Positions 1 to 6,299 of a stretch of 6,299 nt of DNA are shown here, in pieces. Source of the DNA: Bacteroidaceae bacterium (GTDB taxonomy: Bacteria > Bacteroidota > Bacteroidia > Bacteroidales > Bacteroidaceae); contig JAEEOD010000217.1 of the NCBI GenBank assembly GCA_016284115.1, positions 1 to 6,299 on the forward strand, written 5' to 3'. Numbering within the stretch: the stretch's first letter is position 1; each line of letters starts with the position of its first letter. A program made the translations under genes and the position numbers. The notes below the pieces were generated by a model, which was given only the letters and a program-made list of their open reading frames with translations, did not search any database and was not told where the DNA came from.

Positions 1-176
1 CAGGCTATCATCCCTATACCTTGGAACCCGTGTTCAGTGCTCGTACACAACGTGAGAAATTGGCACAACGTCTTTTCTTCTTCTGGTACCAGCCAGAGCA
101 ACGACGAGAAATCATCAACGAACTACGTCGCATTCATCGTCCCGACTTAATAGATAAACTTTACGGAAGACGTTGA
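1..176 (+). CDS. C-terminal fragment of a probable YgiQ-family radical SAM protein (DUF3362 tail)
   Basis: The frame whose codons begin at base 3 is open from the left edge to a TGA at 174-176, giving 57 visible residues; the other two plus-strand frames stop earlier. The peptide begins GYHPYTLEPVFSARTQREKL, continues with an FFFWYQPEQRREI segment and ends HRPDLIDKLYGRR. An aromatic/Pro opening, a basic 'REK..QR' helix, a 'Y.P..R..I...L' helix and a closing 'R.DLI' resemble the C-terminal DUF3362 region of YgiQ-type radical SAM proteins. The Fe-S cluster CxxxCxxC motif and the rest of the gene lie outside the window, so the family call rests on this tail alone. YgiQ-family proteins are cytoplasmic and of poorly known function. 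The gene converges on mfd with 78 bases between the stop codons. That this is a real coding end is fairly sure; the name is less so. Confidence 0.65.
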   Translation, partial: GYHPYTLEPVFSARTQREKLAQRLFFFWYQPEQRREIINELRRIHRPDLIDKLYGRR

Positions 177-254
177 TTCTTGATTACGTCAAATTCATTG
201 AGACTTAGTGTGCACTCGTTATTTCAAAAGTGAACATCTTGACGGTAAACTGGC
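177..254. other. Convergent intergenic gap between the plus-strand gene and mfd
   Basis: These 78 bases separate the TGA of the plus-strand gene from the TGA of mfd. I see no open frame of useful length and no RNA gene. The gap holds only short inverted repeats, for example TTGATTACGTCAA at 180-192 and TTCAAAAGTGAA near 223-234, each with a 4-base stem. No canonical GC-rich hairpin with a T tract is present for the plus-strand gene. A longer hairpin begins at about 239 and runs into the mfd 3' end; it is listed separately. Confidence 0.7.
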
Positions 255-274
255 TCAGGCAGTTTTACCATCAA
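239..274. terminator. Possible transcription-end hairpin overlapping the mfd stop codon
   Basis: The left arm is TTGA (239-242) plus GGTAAACTG (244-252). The right arm is CAGTTTTACC (260-269) plus TCAA (271-274). They pair as 13 base pairs with one bulged T and one C-A mismatch, around a 7-base loop at 253-259. The mfd TGA lies inside the structure. It sits where transcripts from two convergent genes should end, so a bidirectional terminator or 3'-end stabiliser is plausible. Neither side has a strong T run (reading minus, the stem is followed by GATGTTCACTTTTG), so intrinsic termination is uncertain. Confidence 0.4.
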
Positions 275-3200
275 AAGCGTATATCTCTCGTAAAACATAA
301 AGCGCCTGCTCCACACTAACAACATCCTTCACCAACATGGAACGCTTGTGGTCATTGCGTTCCTTGAGTTCACAACGACGGGTGTATTTCATCATATAAT
401 CAATGAGTTTACCAAACACAGCTCCTTTATAGTATGGACTCTCAGGGTTAGACACCAGGAACAGCGTCATACGTCCACCTTTCAAAAAGATTTTCTCAAC
501 ACCCAATCGTGCTGCTAATTTGCGAAGTGGAACAACACGCAACAATTCCTCGGTTTCCTGGGGTATTGGTCCAAATCTATCCAACAGTTTGATTTTAAAA
601 TTATCTACATCTTTTTCGGTAGATAGATTGTCGAGTTCACGATACAGTAGCATACGCTCACTGCTACCAGTCACATAACTAGCAGGCAGCAACAGCTCGA
701 GGTCACTCTCAATCTGACATTCATCAACATAGTGCTCGCCTCTATCTACTTCAACCTTTTCGTTTTCTTCCACGAAGAGCTCACTGAACTCCTCCATCTT
801 CAGTTCATGCACAGCCTCACCCAAAATCTTCTGGTAGGTTTCGTAACCCACATCGGCAATGAAACCACTCTGTTCGGCACCCAGCATATTACCAGCTCCA
901 CGAATATCAAGGTCTTGCATAGCGATATGAATGCCACTTCCCAATCCGGCAAAGTTCTCGATAGCCTGCAAACGACGGTGAGCTTCTTGTGTAAGTGTCG
1001 ATAATGGGGGTGCCAACAAATAGCAGAACGCTTTCTTATTGCTGCGACCAACCCTGCCTCGCATCTGATGCAAGTCTGAAAGTCCAAAGTTTTGTGCTTC
1101 ATTAATGATGATGGTATTGGCATTAGGGATATCGATACCATTTTCCACGATGGTAGTAGAGAGCAAAACATCATAGTCGTAGTTCACAAAACCCATGATG
1201 ATTTTCTCTAACTCCACAGGATCCATCTGTCCATGTCCTATTGCTACTCTACAATCTGGAATAAGGTTCAATATCAAAGCCTTCAGCATTTCCAGGTTAG
1301 AGATGTGATTATTGACAAAGAACACTTGCCCATTACGGCTCATCTCGAAGTTGATAGCATCGGCTATTACCTCTTCATTGAAAGTATGCACTTCCGTCTG
1401 GATGGGATATCTGTTAGGAGGTGGTGTTTGTATAACAGAGAGGTCACGTGCTCCCATCAGTGAGAATTGAAGAGTCCTTGGGATAGGTGTAGCCGACATG
1501 GTAAGTGTATCCACATTCACCTTCAGTTGGCGCAGTTTCTCTTTAGTGCTTACACCAAACTTCTGCTCCTCGTCAATGATAAGCAAACCCAAGTCTTTAA
1601 ATTTCACCTCCTTACCCAAAATCTTGTGGGTACCAATCAGGATGTTCACCTTATTCTCAGCTAAGTCAGCAAGAATTTGTTTGGTATCTTTTGCCGAGCG
1701 TGCACGACTCAGGTATTCCACCCTACAAGGCATATCTTTCAGTCTATCCTTAAATGTCTGATAATGCTGGTAAGCCAGTACGGTGGTAGGCACCAGCACA
1801 GCCACCTGCTTGTTGTCAGTCACAGCTTTGAAAGCAGCCCTGATAGCCACCTCCGTTTTGCCAAAGCCCACATCACCACACACCAGGCGGTCCATCGGAC
1901 GATCGCTCTCCATATCCGCTTTCACATCAGCAGTAGCCTTGCTCTGGTCAGGCGTATCCTCATAAAGGAATGATGCCTCCAACTCCTTCTGCATAAAACT
2001 GTCAGGACTATAAGCAAAGCCTTTCTCATCCCTACGAGCAGCATACAATTTGATAAGATCACGAGCAATGTCTTTTATCTTGGTCTTGGTTCTGTCCTTC
2101 ATACGCTCCCAAGCACCAGAGCCCAACTTATTCAGACGAGGAGGTTCACCATCTTTGCCCTTGTATTTCGAAACCTTATGCAGTGAATGAATAGATACAA
2201 ACACCACATCCTCGTTTTGATATACCAACTTCATCACCTCTTGGGTGGTATTGCCATTAGGGATACGTACCAACCCTGCAAATCTTCCTACGCCATGATC
2301 GGTATGCACCACATAATCACCCAATTGGAACTCGTTAAGTTCCTTCAGACTTTGCGTTATCTTACCACTTCGCGCCTTATCACTCTTGAGGTTATATTTA
2401 TGGAAACGGTCAAATATCTGATGGTCAGTAAACACACACATACGTTGCTGGTGGTCCACAAATCCTTCATGAATAGTCTTCTCAACAGCCGTAAATTCTA
2501 TGTTGTCGCCTCTATCTTCGAAGATAGCCTTGATACGTTCCGTCTGCTTTTGACTATCACTGCAGATAAACAAGCGATAGCCGTCTGCCATATATTGCTG
2601 GAGGCGTTTGCTCAGCAAGTCAAAATTCTTATGGAAAATGGGTTGTACATCAGTATCAAACACTAATGAGGCTTCTGGTGTCCCAGTAGGTTTCACGCCT
2701 ATTTCCATCCTGCGAAAAGCCATCACCTTGCGCATGAATTCTTCGCCATCAATCAGTTTTCCATCTAATATCAACATTCCCTGCTCTTCAGCCTCACGAG
2801 CCTGTTTCGCCTGATCTGTCAGAGTCTCATCGTGTACCTGCTGAATACGTTCACGCAACCAAAATAAATCTCGCATCACCACCACCGTTTCAGGTTGCAG
2901 GAAGTCGAGAAAAGACACCATGTCCCCATCACCTTTACGCGCCAATCCAGCACTGAGGTCAGGCACAATCACAATACTGTCTTTCTTCTCTTTCGACAAC
3001 TGACTCTCAATCTCGAAAGTACGGATACTGTCCACCTCGTCACCGAAGAAGTCGATACGATAAGGATATTCTGATGAGAAGGAGAATACATCGACGATAC
3101 TGCCTCGTTGCGCATACTGTCCTGGTTCATACACATAATCAGTATACTGAAATCCGTAATGCTGCAACAAGTCAGTTACAAATTTCATATCCAGCTGGTC

Positions 3201-3647
3201 GCCAGTCTTAATCTTGATCGTCTTCTCATCCAGTTCCTTGCGGGCTATCACTTTCTCGGCCAACGCATCAGGATAAGTCACCACAAACAAGTTGGTAACA
3301 TTCTTCTCCAAACGGCTCAGCACCTCCGTACGCAAAATCTCGTTCGCAGCATCTTTCTGTCCGTATTTGATAGCTCTACGGAAAGACGAAGGGAAGAACA
3401 ACACCTGATTATCACCCAATATCTGGGTAAGGTCATGATAGAAATAACCAGCTTCTTCGAGGTCACCCAAGATGAAGACAAAGGGACTATTTGTATTGCC
3501 AATTAAGGCAGAGGCATAAACAGAAGAGGCAGAAGCCTTCAGACCTCCGCAATAAATATGATTTACCTTCCCTTGTTCTACCAGCTGTCTCATCGCCGCC
3601 ACTTGCGGATGCTTCACCAGCAGCTGTTGTAGTTCATCTATTTTCAT
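255..3647 (-). CDS. mfd: Transcription-repair coupling factor Mfd
   Basis: Mfd is a cytoplasmic ATP-dependent DNA translocase that binds RNA polymerase stalled at lesions, pushes it off and recruits UvrA for nucleotide excision repair. The 1130-residue product matches the family's usual length (about 1100-1170). Residues 1 to about 330 form the UvrB-like N-terminal module (GSIVDVFSF...YRIDFFGDEVDSIR). An RNA-polymerase-interacting CarD-like domain starts at about 440 (FQLGDYVVHTDHGVGRF). The RecG-like helicase core follows: Walker A GDVGFGKTE at 591-599 with K597, Walker B DEEQ at 692-695, then TMSATPIPRTL, and motif VI QMRGRVGRS at 861-869. The C-terminal TRCF regulatory domain covers about 985-1120. 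I chose the ATG at 3647 (MKIDELQQLL). The frame stays open to 3773, but the extra 42 codons overlap the glycerate kinase and give a Cys/Arg-rich peptide unlike Mfd. The gene follows the kinase by 32 bases and is probably cotranscribed with it. No frameshift or lost motif is seen. Confidence 0.98.
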   Translation of the reverse strand: MKIDELQQLLVKHPQVAAMRQLVEQGKVNHIYCGGLKASASSVYASALIGNTNSPFVFILGDLEEAGYFYHDLTQILGDNQVLFFPSSFRRAIKYGQKDAANEILRTEVLSRLEKNVTNLFVVTYPDALAEKVIARKELDEKTIKIKTGDQLDMKFVTDLLQHYGFQYTDYVYEPGQYAQRGSIVDVFSFSSEYPYRIDFFGDEVDSIRTFEIESQLSKEKKDSIVIVPDLSAGLARKGDGDMVSFLDFLQPETVVVMRDLFWLRERIQQVHDETLTDQAKQAREAEEQGMLILDGKLIDGEEFMRKVMAFRRMEIGVKPTGTPEASLVFDTDVQPIFHKNFDLLSKRLQQYMADGYRLFICSDSQKQTERIKAIFEDRGDNIEFTAVEKTIHEGFVDHQQRMCVFTDHQIFDRFHKYNLKSDKARSGKITQSLKELNEFQLGDYVVHTDHGVGRFAGLVRIPNGNTTQEVMKLVYQNEDVVFVSIHSLHKVSKYKGKDGEPPRLNKLGSGAWERMKDRTKTKIKDIARDLIKLYAARRDEKGFAYSPDSFMQKELEASFLYEDTPDQSKATADVKADMESDRPMDRLVCGDVGFGKTEVAIRAAFKAVTDNKQVAVLVPTTVLAYQHYQTFKDRLKDMPCRVEYLSRARSAKDTKQILADLAENKVNILIGTHKILGKEVKFKDLGLLIIDEEQKFGVSTKEKLRQLKVNVDTLTMSATPIPRTLQFSLMGARDLSVIQTPPPNRYPIQTEVHTFNEEVIADAINFEMSRNGQVFFVNNHISNLEMLKALILNLIPDCRVAIGHGQMDPVELEKIIMGFVNYDYDVLLSTTIVENGIDIPNANTIIINEAQNFGLSDLHQMRGRVGRSNKKAFCYLLAPPLSTLTQEAHRRLQAIENFAGLGSGIHIAMQDLDIRGAGNMLGAEQSGFIADVGYETYQKILGEAVHELKMEEFSELFVEENEKVEVDRGEHYVDECQIESDLELLLPASYVTGSSERMLLYRELDNLSTEKDVDNFKIKLLDRFGPIPQETEELLRVVPLRKLAARLGVEKIFLKGGRMTLFLVSNPESPYYKGAVFGKLIDYMMKYTRRCELKERNDHKRSMLVKDVVSVEQALYVLREIYAFDGKTA

Positions 3648-3679
3648 TTCAGGGTGCGAAATTACAAAATAATCGTTAC
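3648..3679 (-). other. 32-base gap between glycerate kinase and mfd; no Shine-Dalgarno
   Basis: Reading in the direction of transcription, the bases just before the mfd ATG are TTTCGCACCCTGAA, which contain no AGGAGG-like sequence; upstream of this the gap is A/T-rich. This fits Bacteroidetes, where start sites commonly lack Shine-Dalgarno pairing. I see no terminator hairpin here, which supports read-through from the kinase gene into mfd. Confidence 0.6.
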
Positions 3680-4699
3680 TTAAACAAGCAACCCTACAGT
3701 ATTCGCAATATTTCTTTCTGCCACTTCTTTCTGCATCGCAACCGACAAAGGCAAACCGACAGGATTGATGCACAGCACTTGGGCAAATCCTGCTGCCTGC
3801 AACGCTTCTTCATCTGCTATCCTTCCAGCTATCAACGTGGTAGGAACATTTTGTTGCTTGGCTCTCTGCATAATGCCAAAAGGCAACTTTCCCATCAGTG
3901 TCTGGGCATCAGAAGCGCCCTCACCTGTAATCACCAAATCGGTATTATTCAAGAATTTATCAAAATCAATAGTATCCAAAAGCAGGTCAATTCCCCTTCT
4001 ACTTTCTGCGTGCAGATACTGCATAAAAGCATAGCCTATCCCACCTGCAGCTCCTGCACCCGGGTTTTGAGAGCAATCATACCCCATCTGTTGTGCCGAC
4101 TGCTCAGCAAACCTCCTGGCTTTTTCATCCAGCATCTCCACCATCTCAGGGGTAGCCCCTTTCTGCGGACCAAACACATGAGCTGCTCCCAACGGCCCAT
4201 AAAGTGGATTCGTCACATCGGTAGCAATGATGAACTGCAGACCTTCCAGGTTTTTGGGTAAAGCGTTCAGCATCCCCATACCTGCATCACTGGTAGCACT
4301 GCCTCCTAAGCCCACGATAAACCGCTTACATTCTTTGCAAATAGCATCAGCTATCAGTTCTCCGGTACCAAACGTAGATGCCACCATCGGATTACGTTCT
4401 TCCGGCTTCAGCAAGGTCAGTCCACTAGCCTTTGCCATCTCTATCACTGCCAAATCATCCTTTTTCAGATAGCAAGCTTTGATAGGTCGCAATAAAGGGT
4501 CATGGGCATCTACCTCAACAATTTCCCCGCCAATGGCAACACGAAATGCCTCTATCCACCCTTCACCTCCATCACTTACAGGCATCGGTACCACCTCGGC
4601 ATCAGGGTATTTCTGCAATACCCCTTTGCAAGCAGCAGCATTGGCTTCAACAGAAGTCAAGCACCCTTTAAAAGAATCTATGGCAACAATAATCTTCAT
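3680..4699 (-). CDS. glxK: Glycerate kinase (GarK/GlxK class I family), compact form
   Basis: This family phosphorylates D-glycerate with ATP, usually to 2-phosphoglycerate, feeding lower glycolysis; it is cytoplasmic. Family motifs occur in order: DSFKG (8-12), SDGGEG (42-47), GTGELI (111-116), GLGGSATSDAG (130-140), DVTNPLYGP (161-169), FGPQKGATPEM (176-186), PGAGAAGG (213-220), TGEGASDAQT (258-267) and GK (270-271). The 339 residues are shorter than the usual 370-385. The shortfall lies between GLGGSATSDAGMGML and ATDVTNPL, where only about 14 residues (NALPKNLEGLQFII) stand in place of a longer 'G..F.D..G......G..L..I..ID' segment. All other motifs are intact, so this looks like a compact subfamily rather than a broken gene. 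The ATG abuts the TAA of the GH30 gene upstream with zero spacing, and mfd follows after 32 bases. The family is sure; the choice between the symbols glxK and garK is arbitrary. Confidence 0.93.
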   Translation of the reverse strand: MKIIVAIDSFKGCLTSVEANAAACKGVLQKYPDAEVVPMPVSDGGEGWIEAFRVAIGGEIVEVDAHDPLLRPIKACYLKKDDLAVIEMAKASGLTLLKPEERNPMVASTFGTGELIADAICKECKRFIVGLGGSATSDAGMGMLNALPKNLEGLQFIIATDVTNPLYGPLGAAHVFGPQKGATPEMVEMLDEKARRFAEQSAQQMGYDCSQNPGAGAAGGIGYAFMQYLHAESRRGIDLLLDTIDFDKFLNNTDLVITGEGASDAQTLMGKLPFGIMQRAKQQNVPTTLIAGRIADEEALQAAGFAQVLCINPVGLPLSVAMQKEVAERNIANTVGLLV

Positions 4700-6133
4700 T
4701 TATTTCCAGCTATACGACACCACAGCCTTAGCAGGTAATTCAGCCACGAAAGCAGCAACACCATTTAAGGAAACATTTACTTGTTGGGCTTCACCCTGAT
4801 TGCTGATTACCAAGCCATAAGAACCATCTGGATTGATGAAAGCAGCATAAGTCAGTCCTTCTGCAGCTTTTTCGTTGGTGGCAATGCGATAAGCACCAGG
4901 CTTTGCTGCCACACTCATGTGGGCCATCGCATAGAAATGGGAGTTGCGGGTAATGGTGGTATAGTCGGTATTGTCGATATCCACTACCCCATAGCATGTG
5001 GCACAAGCCCCTTCGCCACGATGGGGGCCACGATCGTTGTCAAGCATCAGGTTCCATACCACAGAGCCTCTGCACCAACCATTGACGGTAGCCAACCCCA
5101 GCTGCTCCACATCTCGCAGAAGAGACTTCTCCAAGTCCCTGCCATTGTTCCAGGTTCCGATACTTGCCTCACTGAACACCAGCTCTTTATCTGGTGCTTC
5201 ACGTTGGATGCGAAGCAATTCTGATGGTCTTCCTCCATAGTTGTGGTAAGCAGCACCAGCAAAGAACCTGGCAGCTTCAGCGTCTTCGTAAATATGTAAC
5301 GGATATTGTTGCTGGTCAGGCATATCGTCGTAGTTGTAATTATGGTCGAAAGCATAAACCTTTACAGCCAAATCAGCCTTTCGCAATGCAGGACCCAATG
5401 CCTGTTTCACAAAGGCTTGCTGTTCTTTCCAACCCATGAATAATGAAGCCGAATTGCCACGATTCAACGGTTCGTTCTGTGGCGTGATACAATAGATAGG
5501 CACACCAGCCTGCTGCATGGCCTGTATCCACAATACGAAATAGTGGGCATAATCTTGATAGTATGCAGGATTGAGTTGTCCTCCTGTCCACGAATCAAAT
5601 GGCACAGGTTCTTCCAGACTCTTCACCTTCATCCATTTGGGACAAGTCCATGGGGTACCCATAATCTTAAGTGCAGGATTAATGGCAAGTATTTCCTTCA
5701 AAGCAGGAATCACATACTTGGTTTCCTCTACCGTCAAGCCAAAATGCTCAATGCCCGGTTCGTCACATAGAGTATATTCGCTCAGTGAGAAATCCGAGCA
5801 ACCTATGCTCACCCTCACATAGCTGAAGCCAAACTTATCAGGAGCAAATGTTTCCTCCAAGAAAGCGTGCCTTGCTGCAGCTGGCATCAACGACAAGTTG
5901 TAGGCAGTGGAGCCAGTGATCGCAGCCCCGAATCCATCGATTTCCTGATAGCGGATAGAGGGGTTGATTTGTATTTCAGGCAATCCCGTTTTAGAGACGC
6001 CTTGCGTGGTTTGTCCCTTTGTCATGTCCAGTGTACGAGTAACGTCAGTAGCATAACTCGTTACTTGCTGAGCCTGTACTTTTAGCCCCAAAATCAGCAA
6101 ATATACTACTATATAAACCAACTTCTTATACAT
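4700..6133 (-). CDS. Secreted glycoside hydrolase family 30, probable beta-1,6-glucanase (subfamily 3-like)
   Basis: The 477-residue product starts with a Sec signal peptide: MYKK, a hydrophobic core YIVVYLLILGL, and likely cleavage after VQA at 19-21. There is no lipobox cysteine, so export to the periplasm or beyond as a soluble protein is expected. A (beta/alpha)8 barrel with the GH30 side beta-sandwich follows: DGFGAAITGS (66-75), YVRVSIGCSDFS (105-116), PWTCPKWMK (161-169), TPQNEP (217-222) with E221 as acid/base, AYHNYGG (295-301), VFSEASIG (319-326) with E322 as nucleophile, and VVWNLMLD (358-365). Residues from about 405 to the end form the C-terminal beta-sandwich (LTYAAFINPDGSYGLVISN). 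Known GH30 members cleave glucosylceramide, xylan or beta-1,6-glucan; the overall wording (SDFSLSEYTLCD, PLNRGNSAS, YHNYGG) resembles Bacteroidetes GH30_3 endo-beta-1,6-glucanases. Substrate is therefore an inference. No SusC/SusD pair is visible in the window. The start is the only ATG before the signal peptide. The stop codon touches the next gene's start. Confidence 0.93.
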   Translation of the reverse strand: MYKKLVYIVVYLLILGLKVQAQQVTSYATDVTRTLDMTKGQTTQGVSKTGLPEIQINPSIRYQEIDGFGAAITGSTAYNLSLMPAAARHAFLEETFAPDKFGFSYVRVSIGCSDFSLSEYTLCDEPGIEHFGLTVEETKYVIPALKEILAINPALKIMGTPWTCPKWMKVKSLEEPVPFDSWTGGQLNPAYYQDYAHYFVLWIQAMQQAGVPIYCITPQNEPLNRGNSASLFMGWKEQQAFVKQALGPALRKADLAVKVYAFDHNYNYDDMPDQQQYPLHIYEDAEAARFFAGAAYHNYGGRPSELLRIQREAPDKELVFSEASIGTWNNGRDLEKSLLRDVEQLGLATVNGWCRGSVVWNLMLDNDRGPHRGEGACATCYGVVDIDNTDYTTITRNSHFYAMAHMSVAAKPGAYRIATNEKAAEGLTYAAFINPDGSYGLVISNQGEAQQVNVSLNGVAAFVAELPAKAVVSYSWK

Positions 6134-6212
6134 AACTTATTAAATGATTGATTTAACAAAGAAAGCTCCTCGCTTGAAGGAGGAGCTTCCTGTGATTTAC
6201 GTCACTTTTCGC
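6134..6212 (-). promoter_or_regulatory. Leader region of the GH30 gene, with terminator hairpin and no clear promoter
   Basis: These 79 bases lie between the TAG of the upstream gene and the GH30 ATG. In transcription order they hold GTGACGTAAATCAC (6205-6192), a strong hairpin (6188-6163), a T-rich tail and an AT-rich stretch ending TTTAATAAGTT before the ATG. There is no Shine-Dalgarno. The best match to the Bacteroides -7 consensus TAnnTTTG is TTTCTTTG in the terminator tail, with no TTTG at the right distance upstream, so I cannot name a promoter with confidence. Only 29 bases separate the hairpin from the start codon. Confidence 0.4.
6151..6188 (-). terminator. Rho-independent terminator hairpin between the upstream gene and the GH30 gene
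   Basis: AAGCTCCTC (6163-6171) and GAGGAGCTT (6180-6188) are perfect 9-base inverted repeats around the 8-base loop GCTTGAAG (6172-6179). On the minus strand the stem is followed by TTTCTTTGTTAAAT, a U-rich tail that overlaps the stem base, as expected of an intrinsic terminator. The plus-strand side is followed by CCTGTGATT, with no T run, so the signal is directional. It would end transcripts of the gene whose stop codon is at 6213, or partly attenuate transcription into the GH30 operon. Confidence 0.78.
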
Positions 6213-6299
6213 CTATACAATAATCAGTCGGCGAGTGTTGTGAATATGTCCGAATTCCACCAGATAAACGGTCTCTGGTTTATCAGGCTGCATCAGTTC
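6213..6299 (-). CDS. C-terminal end of an unrecognised protein
   Basis: The only open minus-strand frame at the right edge runs from 6299 to a TAG at 6213-6215, giving 28 residues; the other two minus frames stop within the first few codons. The peptide starts ELMQPDKPETVYLVEFGHI and ends HNTRRLIIV. It looks like alternating beta strands (TVYLVEF, RRLIIV) as at the end of a beta-rich domain, but too little is visible to name a family. Support that it is coding: a sole open frame, ordinary amino-acid composition, and a good same-strand terminator beginning 24 bases after the stop. Given the GH30 gene downstream it could belong to a glycan-use locus, but that is a guess. Confidence 0.6.
   Translation of the reverse strand, partial: ELMQPDKPETVYLVEFGHIHNTRRLIIV

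Noticed and set aside
1560..1574. DEEQ instead of DEEH in the Mfd Walker B motif, considered as a lost catalytic residue
   Set aside because: The Asp and Glu needed for ATP hydrolysis are kept, and to my knowledge DEEQ is the usual form in Bacteroidetes Mfd and in many related helicases, so it is not a defect.
2187..2666. 159-codon plus-strand open frame inside mfd
   Set aside because: It is antisense to the Mfd RNA-polymerase-interacting and preceding region, with low-quality composition and no family motif; a shadow of mfd.
3665..3672. Possible Bacteroides -7 box (TTATTTTG on the minus strand) just before mfd
   Set aside because: One fixed position of TAnnTTTG is wrong, no TTTG lies at the expected spacing upstream, and the leader would be only about a dozen bases; AT-rich chance match is more likely.
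3648..3773. N-terminal extension of the mfd frame by 42 codons to an ATG at 3773
   Set aside because: It would overlap the 3' end of the well-supported glycerate kinase gene by 94 bases, and the added peptide is Cys- and Arg-rich and unlike Mfd. MKIDELQQLL at 3647 gives the normal family start.
3491..4261. 256-codon plus-strand open frame opposite the mfd start and glycerate kinase
   Set aside because: It is wholly antisense to two clearly coding genes, is rich in His, Cys, Ser and Gln as expected of a reversed frame, and shows no recognisable domain.
4781..5224. 147-codon plus-strand open frame inside the GH30 gene
   Set aside because: It is antisense to conserved GH30 sequence including the region following the nucleophile; no independent support.
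1..6299. Search for CRISPR arrays, insertion sequences, tRNAs, defence systems or tandem repeats
   Set aside because: The window is almost fully occupied by ordinary genes; the gaps of 78, 32 and 79 bases hold only short inverted repeats.

Overview
The window reads as a stretch of a Bacteroidales chromosome, probably Prevotella- or Bacteroides-like. Its proteins carry the sequence style I know from that order: a DEEQ-type Mfd helicase, a subfamily-3-like GH30 glycanase, and a shortened glycerate kinase. The start codons also lack clear Shine-Dalgarno sequences, as is usual there. The genus is an inference; I saw no rRNA, tRNA, insertion sequence, CRISPR array, phage gene or long repeat.

Layout: bases 1-176 hold the C-terminal end of a plus-strand gene, most likely a YgiQ-family radical SAM protein. 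It converges on a minus-strand block across a 78-base gap. Read in transcription order from the right edge, the minus strand carries the last 28 codons of an unrecognised gene (6299-6213), a hairpin terminator (about 6188-6151), a secreted GH30 glycoside hydrolase (6133-4700), a glycerate kinase (4699-3680) and the transcription-repair coupling factor Mfd (3647-255). The GH30 stop codon abuts the kinase start codon with no base between them, and mfd follows 32 bases after the kinase. The three therefore look like one transcription unit.

Functionally the block mixes glycan breakdown (an exported glycanase, by family resemblance a beta-1,6-glucanase), central carbon metabolism (phosphorylation of glycerate) and DNA repair (Mfd removes stalled RNA polymerase and recruits UvrA). 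No obvious biochemical thread joins them, so the operon is probably one of convenience. The points most worth a second look are the compact glycerate kinase, the TAA-ATG junction, and the terminator hairpin placed so close to the GH30 start that it may act as an attenuator. I found no convincing new biological system in this window.
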